Positions 35,013 to 44,500 of a DNA stretch of 64,000 nucleotides are shown here, in pieces. The position numbers and the translations under genes were made by a program. Positions within the stretch are counted from its first letter, which is position 1; the number at the start of each line of letters is the position of its first letter. The notes beneath the pieces are model-generated. The model did no database searches, had not been told where the DNA came from, and worked only from the letters and a program-made list of their open reading frames with translations. The stretch is from SVTX01 sp964567085 (GTDB lineage: Bacteria; Bacillota; Clostridia; Oscillospirales; CAG-272). Location: contig CAZMKU010000001.1 of assembly GCA_964567085.1 (NCBI GenBank), positions 1 to 64,000 on the forward strand, given 5' to 3'.

Positions 35013-38000
35013 ATGTTAGAGCTAAAAAACATAAAAAAATCTTATGTTGTTGGTGACTCTACAGTCGAAGCACTTAAAGGCGTCAGCATCGAATTCAGAA
35101 AAAATGAGTTCGTTTCGATACTCGGTCCATCGGGATGCGGCAAAACCACCCTTCTCAATATTATAGGCGGTCTTGACAGATACTCCGACGGAGACCTTAT
35201 CATACGCGGTAAATCCACGAAAACCTTTAAGGATTCCGACTGGGACACCTACAGAAATCACTCGATCGGCTTTGTATTCCAAAGCTACAATCTCATACCT
35301 CACCAGACGGTTCTCGCGAACGTTGAGCTTGCGCTCACGCTCTCGGGCGTATCCAAGGCGGAGCGCCGCCGCAGAGCGACCGAAGCACTTGAAGCCGTAG
35401 GACTTGGCGACCAGCTTAACAAACGCCCCTCGCAGATGTCGGGCGGTCAGATGCAGAGAGTTGCAATCGCTCGAGCTCTTGTAAACGACCCCGATATTTT
35501 GCTCGCAGACGAGCCCACGGGCGCGCTTGACACGGCTACGAGCGTACAGATCATGGAAATTCTCAAGGAGATCTCCAAGGATAAGCTCATTATTATGGTT
35601 ACTCACAACCCCGAGCTTGCCGCAACGTATTCCACGAGAATTATCAAGGTGCTTGACGGCTTGGTGATCAACGACTCCGACCCCTACGTAAGCGAAAAGC
35701 AGGTTGAAGAGGCAGCTCCCGAGCCCGAAAAGAAAACTCACGCTCAAAAGAAGGCCGACAAAAAGGAAAAGGCAAAAACCTCGATGTCCTTCTGGACCGC
35801 TCTCTCCCTTTCCTTCAACAATCTTCGCACCAAAAAGGGTCGAACCATAATGACGTCCTTTGCGGGAAGCATCGGTATTATCGGTATCGCGCTTATCTTG
35901 GCGCTCTCGCAGGGCATCAATGAGTACATTGCAAGCGTTCAAAGAGACACCCTGTCATCCTTCCCCATAAGCATTTATGCGGAGGAAGCTGACATTTCAA
36001 GTATGCTTTCCACGATCATGGACTCGCAATCCACGGAGGACAAGGAAGCGCACGGCACGGATGCGATTTATCCCAATCTCGTTATGTCGGAGCTTGTTCA
36101 GAACATCACGTCCGCCGAGACCAAGAAAAACAATCTCAAGCCCTTCAAGTCCTTCCTTGACGACACGGAAAACAACGGCCTTGAGGGTCACGTATCCGCT
36201 ATTCAATACTCATACAATATTGATCTCAATATGTACGCCATGAACAAATACGGCAACTACAACGACACGAGCCTCGAAAACCTATTTTCGACTATGATGG
36301 GATCGGGAACGAATACGACGGGCACGACGAGCAGTATATCAAGCCTTATGGACACCTCAACGATGTTTGCGGCTTACGACGTGTGGACCGAGCTTCTCCC
36401 GGGCGAAAAGAACGCTGACGGCACGTACTCAACTCTTGTAAACGACGTGGTTAAAAGTCAATATACCGTTGTTGCGGGTGATTGGCCCTCCGCCAAGGAC
36501 GAGGTTATTCTCGTGCTCGACGAATACAACGAGATCACGGATATCACGCTCTTCTCTCTTGGCCTTATCTCCAAGCAGGATATGATCAAGACCGTCACCT
36601 TGGCTATGACGGGTCAGGAAAACACCGACCTCGGACTTTCGGAATCCTATTCCTACGAGGATATCCTGAATATTTCCTTTAAGATGGTTCTCAACTCCGA
36701 CTTCTACAGAAAAGCAGGAGACGGCACGTGGGTTGATATGAGAGAAAACACCGACGCCATCGGCGCGATTCTCAACGACGCTCTCGACGTAAAGGTTGTC
36801 GGCATCGTAAAGCCCGCCGAGAATGCAACCGCCGCTCCTATCGGCGGAACTCTTGCATATACTGCAGCGCTTACGGAATATGCTATCGCAAAGACAAACG
36901 AGTCTGCCATCGCCAAGGAGCTTTTAGCGGCAGAAAATAAAAACCTTGACATCTTCACGGGTCTTCCCTTCGTTGTTGACACCCCTGAGCTTACCGACGA
37001 GGAAAAGGCTGTATACGTAAACAATTACGTAAAGGATATAACAAGCTCCGAGAAGGCGCAGATATACAGAGATATTTACTGCACTCCATCCGACGAATAC
37101 GTTGAAACGATGTACGAGCAGTATAAAAAGGAAATTTACGGTGACGCTTTCAACACGATGTCGTCCGACGAAAAGCGCGACAAGCTTGCTCAGATGATAG
37201 TTAACAACAATCTGCTTCAGGGCATCGACTACGAAACCGCAATGTCCCTGCTTTCAAGCTATAACGACACCGAGCTTGAACTTCGCGCCAAGAAAATGAT
37301 CTCCGAGATAATAATTGAAAATTATTACGAAAGAAAGAGCGCGGAGCTTGATGCTATAATTAACCCCTCGGTTCTCTCAAATAGCCTTCAGGACTCGGCA
37401 AACGCAAGCATGTACGCTCAGCTCAAGGCGAGCATCGAGGCAGGAATCCTCTCGCAGATCCAGCTCGACACGGCCGGTCTTGAAAGTCTGAACGCGATGA
37501 TAAACGCGGGTATTCTTGAAGCAAATCATGCAAAGAAGATAGTTTATATTACAAGCGCCTACTCTACCGAAACAGGACTTGGTATGGACACGTATTTCCC
37601 CATTCTTATGCAGAAATCCGCTGACGAGATCGACGTCCTCTTCGATGCTTTGGTAGACGAGATGACTATGACCCAGTACGCGCAGATCGCACGACTCGAC
37701 CAGGCCTTGTACGACAACATTCTCGCTGAAATGTTCGATACGTATATTGCGGAAAACGCTGAAAACGAGGAGGTTCTCGTAACCATTTACAACGACTACA
37801 TTCCTGACGGAACGAGCAGCAACACCTACGAGGACAATCTGAAGAAGGTCGGCATATGCGACCTCGAGGATCCCGACGCGGTATACATTTACGCGGCAAC
37901 CTTTGAGGACAAGGAATACATCGCAGATGTCATCGCGGATTACAACGATGGCAAGAGTGAGAGTGATCAGGTCTCTTACACCGACTACGTTGCGATGCTT

Positions 38001-38435
38001 ATGTCGTCCATTACGATCATTATCAATGCAATTTCCTACGTTCTTGTCGCATTCGTTTCCATTTCGCTTATAGTTTCTTCGATTATGATAGGAATTATCA
38101 CGAACATCTCGGTTCTCGAGAGAACGAAGGAGATCGGTATTCTCCGAGCTATCGGCGCGTCCAAGCGCGACGTATCGCGCGTATTCAACGCGGAAACTAT
38201 GATAATCGGTCTGGCTGCGGGACTTTTGGGTATCGCTATGACGGTACTTCTCTGCTTCCCGATATCCTGGATCGTTCAGGCTCTCACGGGTATTCCCACG
38301 CTCAGAGCGTACGTTCCTCCGCTCGCAGGAGTAATTCTCGTTCTTATCAGCGTAGGTCTTACGCTTATCGCAGGTCTTATCCCCGCGCGCTCGGCGGCTA
38401 AGAAGGATCCCGTAATTGCTCTCAGAACAGAATAA
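35013..38435 (+). CDS. MacB-like ABC ATPase-permease fusion with large ectodomain
   Basis: The 1140-residue protein has an N-terminal MacB/LolD-type ATPase (about 1-230; Walker A GPSGCGKTTLLN, Q-loop FVFQSYNLIPHQT, signature MSGGQMQRVAIARAL, Walker B ILLADEPTGALD). A charged linker follows, then a first span (about 275-300), a periplasm-like external domain of about 670 residues, and an FtsX-type C-terminal permease with three spans (about 990-1130) including ILRAIGASKRDVSRVFNAE. This is the Firmicutes fused form, often working in peptide sensing/resistance or envelope mechanotransmission. Start after GGAGGATTAAAGA. It is transcribed away from the exporter operon. Confidence 0.9.
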   Translation: MLELKNIKKSYVVGDSTVEALKGVSIEFRKNEFVSILGPSGCGKTTLLNIIGGLDRYSDGDLIIRGKSTKTFKDSDWDTYRNHSIGFVFQSYNLIPHQTVLANVELALTLSGVSKAERRRRATEALEAVGLGDQLNKRPSQMSGGQMQRVAIARALVNDPDILLADEPTGALDTATSVQIMEILKEISKDKLIIMVTHNPELAATYSTRIIKVLDGLVINDSDPYVSEKQVEEAAPEPEKKTHAQKKADKKEKAKTSMSFWTALSLSFNNLRTKKGRTIMTSFAGSIGIIGIALILALSQGINEYIASVQRDTLSSFPISIYAEEADISSMLSTIMDSQSTEDKEAHGTDAIYPNLVMSELVQNITSAETKKNNLKPFKSFLDDTENNGLEGHVSAIQYSYNIDLNMYAMNKYGNYNDTSLENLFSTMMGSGTNTTGTTSSISSLMDTSTMFAAYDVWTELLPGEKNADGTYSTLVNDVVKSQYTVVAGDWPSAKDEVILVLDEYNEITDITLFSLGLISKQDMIKTVTLAMTGQENTDLGLSESYSYEDILNISFKMVLNSDFYRKAGDGTWVDMRENTDAIGAILNDALDVKVVGIVKPAENATAAPIGGTLAYTAALTEYAIAKTNESAIAKELLAAENKNLDIFTGLPFVVDTPELTDEEKAVYVNNYVKDITSSEKAQIYRDIYCTPSDEYVETMYEQYKKEIYGDAFNTMSSDEKRDKLAQMIVNNNLLQGIDYETAMSLLSSYNDTELELRAKKMISEIIIENYYERKSAELDAIINPSVLSNSLQDSANASMYAQLKASIEAGILSQIQLDTAGLESLNAMINAGILEANHAKKIVYITSAYSTETGLGMDTYFPILMQKSADEIDVLFDALVDEMTMTQYAQIARLDQALYDNILAEMFDTYIAENAENEEVLVTIYNDYIPDGTSSNTYEDNLKKVGICDLEDPDAVYIYAATFEDKEYIADVIADYNDGKSESDQVSYTDYVAMLMSSITIIINAISYVLVAFVSISLIVSSIMIGIITNISVLERTKEIGILRAIGASKRDVSRVFNAETMIIGLAAGLLGIAMTVLLCFPISWIVQALTGIPTLRAYVPPLAGVILVLISVGLTLIAGLIPARSAAKKDPVIALRTE

Positions 38436-38458
38436 TTTAATTACACAAGCCAATAACT

Positions 38459-38493
38459 ATAGCTCCTCTGACGATGTCAGAGGAGCTATTCTT
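38459..38493 (+). terminator. Intrinsic terminator after the MacB-like gene
   Basis: ATAGCTCCTCTGAC (38459-38472) pairs with GTCAGAGGAGCTAT (38476-38489), a 14-bp perfect stem with a 3-nt GAT loop, followed by TCTTAT. It lies 24 bp after the stop at 38435. Confidence 0.85.
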
Positions 38494-38560
38494 ATATCAT
38501 ATTCAAGCCTCATATCGCATATATTTTTTGTAATCACAAATTTATCTTACGGAAAAATAT

Positions 38561-40114
38561 ATGTCATCACGAACCAGAAATTTCTTTTTAAGCGGACTTG
38601 TGGTAACGGCGACGTCTCTGATCATGCGCGGAGTCAGTGTTGCCTTCAACATTTACGTATCAAGCGTGGCAGGAGCGGAAGCTATGGGATTATTTTCCCT
38701 TATTACGAGCGTGTACGGCTTCTTTATCACTATTGCCTGCTCGTCAATAAACCTGGGCACTACACGTCTTATTTCTGAAGCTCTCGGCGAAGGCAATCAC
38801 AAGCTTTTACGCGACAGTATAAAGATCTGCATTCGCCACTCACTTATCACGGGTCTCATTTCCTCCCTGATCTTGTACTCCCTCTCAGGACTTATCGGCA
38901 CGCATCTTCTGTACGATGAACGCTGCATAATTTCCCTCAAGGCCGTCTCCTTTTCGCTTTTGCCGATCTCGCTGACGTCATGCCTATCGGGATATTTTAC
39001 GGCGGTACGACGAGTCAAGGTCAACGCGGTTTTCCAGATAGTTACGCAAGGCTTTAAAATCTTCACCACCGCCGCTCTGCTCTCGAATTTCTTGCAGTTC
39101 GGCGCGGAATACGCTTGTCTGTGTCTGGTTTTGGGCTCAGTCGTATCCGAGCTCATATCTCTCGGAGTCAATATTATTCTTTATTTTATCGACAAATCAA
39201 AGCATATGCCAAGGCTCGAAGCTCAAAACGGAGAAAAGGCATCCGAGGGAATCGTCAAAAAAATCTGCAAGATCACCCTGCCAGTCACCTTCAGCGCGTG
39301 CATTCGTTCGCTTTTCAACACGCTTCAGCACATTCTCATACCGCGCGGACTCAAGCTTTCGGGAAGCTCGTGGGCAGCGGCGCTTTCATCATACGGAATC
39401 CTTCACAGTATGGTACTCCCGCTCATTCTTTTCCCCTCTGCCTTCATTTATTCCTTCGCAAGTCTGCTTATTCCCGAGGTTGCAGAATGCCGTGTAAGAG
39501 GCGACCATGAGCGTCTGCGTCGCATCACAAGGCGCATAATATCACTCGCGATGTTCTTTGCGATCGGTGTCTCGGGAGTAATGCTTATGCTATCAAACGA
39601 GATCGGTGAGGCGCTTTACAAAAATCAGGAGGCATCGTTCTATATCAGAATTTTAGCGCCGCTCATCCCGATAATGTACATCGACGGCGCGACCGACGCT
39701 ATTCTGAAGGGTATGGGCAAGCAGATATATTCAATGAACGTGAATATCGCCGACGCGGCTCTGTCCTGTGTTCTGGTCTTCTTCTTAGTCCCGCGTCTCG
39801 GACTTTACGGATACATTATCTCAATATACGCCACGGAAACTCTAAACACCACCCTGAGCCTTATCGGAATGTTCACCGCCACCAAAACAAGACCTAAAAT
39901 TTTTCACCAATTACTGTCTCCCATACTGTGTATTACGCTGACGGGCATTATTTCCTCGTTTATTCTGTCAAACATAAACCACCCGTTCTCGCCCGCCGTC
40001 GAGCTTTGTCTCCATATTGCTCTGATAGCTATGATCTACGTTATAGCACTGCTCGTAACGAGGACGATCGGCAAGGAGGAAAACGAGGTCATATATTATT
40101 CGTTCAAAAAATAG
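38561..40114 (+). CDS. SpoVB-like polysaccharide/lipid flippase (MATE-MOP superfamily)
   Basis: The 517-residue protein has about 12-14 membrane spans and the SpoVB/MurJ-like N terminus FFLSGLVVTATSLIMRGVSV, with GAEAMGLFSLITSVYGF and SINLGTTRLISEALGEGNHK. SpoVB is required for spore cortex synthesis in Bacillus; relatives act as lipid II or oligosaccharide flippases. This one could be the sporulation protein or a vegetative paralogue. The Shine-Dalgarno is weak (ACGGAAAAATAT). Confidence 0.8.
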   Translation: MSSRTRNFFLSGLVVTATSLIMRGVSVAFNIYVSSVAGAEAMGLFSLITSVYGFFITIACSSINLGTTRLISEALGEGNHKLLRDSIKICIRHSLITGLISSLILYSLSGLIGTHLLYDERCIISLKAVSFSLLPISLTSCLSGYFTAVRRVKVNAVFQIVTQGFKIFTTAALLSNFLQFGAEYACLCLVLGSVVSELISLGVNIILYFIDKSKHMPRLEAQNGEKASEGIVKKICKITLPVTFSACIRSLFNTLQHILIPRGLKLSGSSWAAALSSYGILHSMVLPLILFPSAFIYSFASLLIPEVAECRVRGDHERLRRITRRIISLAMFFAIGVSGVMLMLSNEIGEALYKNQEASFYIRILAPLIPIMYIDGATDAILKGMGKQIYSMNVNIADAALSCVLVFFLVPRLGLYGYIISIYATETLNTTLSLIGMFTATKTRPKIFHQLLSPILCITLTGIISSFILSNINHPFSPAVELCLHIALIAMIYVIALLVTRTIGKEENEVIYYSFKK

Positions 40115-40181
40115 AAGGCTATTGAGGCGGATTATGAGAGGTCGTCGTAGCGCGCGCATAATGAATTGCCTGAAACAATAC

Positions 40182-40229
40182 AAAAGCACTTATGACAAAC
40201 GATTTGTTCGTTATCATAAGTGCTTTTTT
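40182..40229. terminator. Bidirectional terminator between convergent genes
   Basis: AAAAGCACTTATGA (40182-40195) pairs with TCATAAGTGCTTTT (40214-40227), a 14-bp perfect stem with an inner AACGA/TCGTT stem, and T-tract to 40229 on the plus strand and A-tract on the left. It sits between the flippase gene (+) and the cohesin/CxxC gene (-). Confidence 0.85.
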
Positions 40230-40266
40230 ATTATGGCGCTTGCTATGGTAGCAATAGCTTTTAATT

Positions 40267-41538
40267 TTAATGCTTTCTCTTCTTAATAGTAACAGCTCCT
40301 GCGAGAACGATAGAAACCATTATCGCCGCGCCGGCCGAGAGAGTGCTTCCGCAGCCTGACTTGCCCTCAAGCTTGGGAATAACCTGCTGTGCCTCAACCA
40401 TAACGCCGCAAACCGAGCATTTCTTGCCGTCTGTCAAGCCGTCGGCATCCGCTGTTGCTTCAACTCCGCTTACGACCTGAAGCTCACCGTGAGACGCGGG
40501 AATTGTCTGCTGCGCAACGATCCAAGCGTCGCATACAGAGCACTGCTTACCGTCGGTAAGACCGTCGGTCGTGCAAGTAGCGGCGATACCGTTTACGTCA
40601 ACAGAGGTGTGATCAATCATAGGAATTTCGGTCTGTTCAACTATCCAGGCATCACACACCGAGCACTGTTCTCCGTCTGTCAAGCCCGTAGCCGAGCAAG
40701 TAGCCGCGTATCCCGCAACGTCTTCCGCGTGATGCTCGATCATAGGTATCTCAACTCTATCGTACAACACCTCGGAACAAACAGAGCAGATCGTTGCGCC
40801 AAGATATCCTGCCTCGGAGCAGCTTGTCTGCTTGTCATCCTCTCTTACGGGAGTATGACCCGCGGGAGCGTCACCCGTCTTATCAACAGTCGCCAAGCAA
40901 TCCGCGCAAGTATAATGGTTAACACCGTATTCATCGCAGGTAGGTTCAGTCTTGCCCGTAAGCTCGTAATTATGATTTACAAAAACGTTCTGCGCAAGGG
41001 ACTCTGCTATTGCCTGCTTATTTGCGCTCGTCAAGAGCTCCTTGGGGCGTATAGAATTCTCCTGAGCCTTCAGTACATGAATAGTTCCAAGAGTAAATCT
41101 GATCTCCTTGCAGGTCGCTTCATTGACAATGAACTTGATCGTAGCCTTTCCCGTGCCTGTGGTTGTACTGTCATTGGAAGCGGATACGCGATTAAAGGTG
41201 ATCTCACCGTCGGTTACCACCGACACGTTCAAGTCGCCCATCAGCTTATTTTCAACTACCAGCTCACCCTTACCGTTTAAAACGGGAGTGAGCAGCTCGG
41301 GGTCGTATATAATATTTGTCTGAAAAGAATCAAGACCGGGATTTGAGATAATCGAAACAGTCAACTCAATCTCATCGCCAGACTCAACGTATAAAAGTCC
41401 GTCTTTAGAAATAGCAGTGGAAGAAGAGACTCCCACTGCTATTTCTAACTGACCTTCGTCGGCAGAAATATTAATTACTGCCGCCAGTGAGATTAAGAGA
41501 ACCGCAACGAAAACTGTAAGTATTCGTCTGAGCTTCAC
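40267..41538 (-). CDS. Surface protein: cohesin-like domain, CxxC modules, C-terminal GCGS-type membrane anchor
   Basis: The 423-residue protein has an N-terminal signal peptide (about 1-26), a cohesin-like domain (about 27-175; SGDEIELTVSIISNPGLDSF followed by an IIYDPELL strand), and then about five CxxC modules (190-390). Their pattern is ATCxxxGLTDGxxCSVCxxW..xQxxIPxxxH; three are nearly identical. The C terminus is GKSGCGSTL, one hydrophobic span (about 399-416), and KKRKH, resembling C-terminal Cys/Gly sorting signals of Clostridia. So it is a secreted, membrane-anchored protein. The start is a GTG after GAGGTGATAAA. It lies 22 bp downstream of the giant protein gene, in the same direction, so both are probably co-expressed. 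Confidence 0.75.
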   Translation of the reverse strand: MKLRRILTVFVAVLLISLAAVINISADEGQLEIAVGVSSSTAISKDGLLYVESGDEIELTVSIISNPGLDSFQTNIIYDPELLTPVLNGKGELVVENKLMGDLNVSVVTDGEITFNRVSASNDSTTTGTGKATIKFIVNEATCKEIRFTLGTIHVLKAQENSIRPKELLTSANKQAIAESLAQNVFVNHNYELTGKTEPTCDEYGVNHYTCADCLATVDKTGDAPAGHTPVREDDKQTSCSEAGYLGATICSVCSEVLYDRVEIPMIEHHAEDVAGYAATCSATGLTDGEQCSVCDAWIVEQTEIPMIDHTSVDVNGIAATCTTDGLTDGKQCSVCDAWIVAQQTIPASHGELQVVSGVEATADADGLTDGKKCSVCGVMVEAQQVIPKLEGKSGCGSTLSAGAAIMVSIVLAGAVTIKKRKH

Positions 41539-41560
41539 TTTATCACCTCGTCATATTTAA

Positions 41561-44500
41561 TTAATTACCGGCAATTGCCTCGTACAATGCGCTATTGAAA
41601 ACGTCATCAACGTTTACCAAGCTCTTAAGGATCTCGTAGTCAACAACTGTGATGCTACCGTCCTTGTCAAGGTCAAGCACAACGTCGTATGTTTCATCAA
41701 GCTTACCGTTGATCATCTGCTTAATAGCGAGAAGCTCTGCGCCGTTAACAGCGCCGTCCTTGATGTAATCACCGAGAACCTTGGATGTGAATGTCAAAGC
41801 TTCTGCATCGAAGGAAGCGAACTTTGTGATGTCAACGATATCAGCATCCTCAACAAGCCATACGTTCTGCTTCGTGCCGAATGTGAAGGAAGCCGCGCCA
41901 ACGTTAGCGTCATCCTTAACCATGAAGTAAACTGTTGCAAGAACTGCGCCTTCTGCATCCTCACCAACTGTATTTACGAATGTGTAAGCTACGTCGGAAT
42001 TCTGAGGAACACCTGCGGAGATGCTAACCACGCCTTCGTTAGAAACAACGGACTCAATAACGAGGTTATCAATACCTGTTGTCATATCAGAGCCGAAGTA
42101 TACAACGTTATTGTTGAACGAGAAGGAGACGTCAAGCTGGCTGAAGTGGAAGTCCTTGTTGCCGTAAACGAGAACGTCAACCGCGATCCATGTGCCGTTA
42201 GCTGTTTCCTTTCTGTCAGACTTTGTAAAGCCTGTGAACTTGCCATCCTCGTCGAATGTGGGATATACTACGCTGTAGTCAAGCTCAAATTCGATACCGC
42301 CTGCCAAGGGTGTGTTAACAACGATCGTTTCATCGCAGTGAGGACACTTGTACGTGTCAACACCGTACGTTGTGGGAGTAGCATCAACGGAGTCAACAAG
42401 GTTGCCCATGATAGCTGCCTTGTGCTCTTCCTCTGTCCAAGGACCTCTTACTACTTCCATAGCAAGCTGAGTGTTACAGTCAACACATGTGTTGATGTGA
42501 ATTTCGCTTGTCTGGCATGTTGCGTTTGTAATCTGCTCGTCGAATCTGTGAACGAAATCAATGTCCTTATCGCATACTACGCAGTGACGGTCGTTGTCAA
42601 GAACGTCAGCCGCGCACTTGTCTGTGTCAAGGAACTTGTCGCCTGCAGCGTTGAAGTGACCTGTTGCGAGAATTACTTCGCCCTCAACGAGTGTGCTCTC
42701 GTCGCCGCATCTGTCACAGATCTTGTCGGAATACTTACCGTCAGTTGTGCACGTTGCGTCAACGCCCGTGCCGTTTTCAACTACGTTGTGTCCGAGAGGA
42801 GCGATATATTCTTCAAGAGCGAACGTATCAGCACCGTTACATGCTGTGCATACGGAGTACTTGAAGCTGGGAGTTGTACATGTAGCGGGCGCCGTCTGGA
42901 GCGTTACTACCGTACCCTCGTGATTTGTTGCGGGAATAAGTGCTGCCGCAGCTGCTTCTGCGATCTCTACCGTTGTAGAGCAGCAAGCCTTATATGTGTA
43001 GCCTGCCGTACCTGCCTCGTGGCACGTAGGAGCTACGGGCTTAACGGTTACTACCGTGCAAGGAACGCAGGAGAGAACCTCCCAAGTACCGTCGGGAGTG
43101 TGACCGAGGTCACAATCTGTGCAGTACTCGTGATATGTCCAACCCTCAATACCCAAGCTTTCGCAAGAGGGAGCCTGAGCGTCAGCTCTCATATTATGAG
43201 AAGCCTTGATATCAGAACCGATCTTTTCGCCTTCGTACGTGGAATCGATATATTCTGTGTAGCTGCAAATGTTACATACGTAACCGCCAACCGTACCTGT
43301 CTGGCAGATGTTGGATACGTGTTCAACGTATGTCCAGTTGTCTGTAGAAACGTTCTTGTCCGTGTATGCTGCAACGTAAACGAGCTCGCCGTCTTCAATC
43401 GCAATATAACCGTGACCCTTTGTCGTATCGTATTCTACTGTGTATGTGTATGTCTTACCGCAGTCTGCGCACTTCTTAGCGTATACGCCTGAAACGTTAC
43501 CGCAGTTAGCCTGTGTTACAACGGATGTGTAACCTGCGCTGAGGTCGTGAGAGGATTCGGATTCGGAATCGATCTCTACGAATGAGCCGTCAACAACGTA
43601 GTCGTCGCTACAGTCGGAGCAGATCATTTCCGTGTAACCTGCGTTTACACAGTTCATTTCGTGAACTACGGGCTGGTAGTTGTGAGCAAGAGCGATCGTG
43701 TCACCAACCTTCTTGTCAGCATATTCAGCTACAAGAACTTCTTCTGTGTTACAGATCAAGCAGATGTAACCACCTACCGTGCCTTCAACACACTTGTTAT
43801 CAACGTGAGCAACGTATGTCCACGTACCGTCAACGGAAGCGTTCTTGTCTTCGCCGTGAGCGGAAACGTAAACGAGCTGGTTGTCAACAACCTCAAGAGT
43901 ACCGTGACCCTTTGTTGTATCGTATGTTACTTCATCAGTAAATGCCTTTGTTTCGCAGTGTTCACACATCTTTACGTAAACGCCTGCGGGAGTGTTACAG
44001 CTTGCAACTGTTGTTGCAGACCAGTAACCAACGAAGGAGTGAGCCTCAGCAAGAGCCGTGTTGATTGCCACTCTGGAGCCTTCTACCTCGTACGTATCCT
44101 GGCAGTCAGCACAAACCATGTTTGTGTAACCCTCGGATGTACATGTCATTACGTGTACGTCTTCCTCGTAAGCGTGAGAAGCAGCGATCTCAGCGCCAAC
44201 CTTCTGGTCTGCGTATGCTTCTTCGATAACTTCTTCTGCCTTACAAATTTCGCAGATGTAACCGCCAACCGTACCTGTCTGGCAGATGTTGGATACGTGT
44301 TCAACGTATGTCCAGTTTTCCGTGGAAACGTTCTTGTCTTCGCCGTGAGCGAAAGTGTAAACGAGCTGGTGGTCGGTAACCTCAATAATACCGTGACCCT
44401 TCGTTATATCGTATTCAACCTCTTCCGTGTAATCTGTCGTGTCACAGTTGTCACACTTCTTTACGTAAACGCCCTTAAGGTTTGCACAGCTTGCAGTCGT

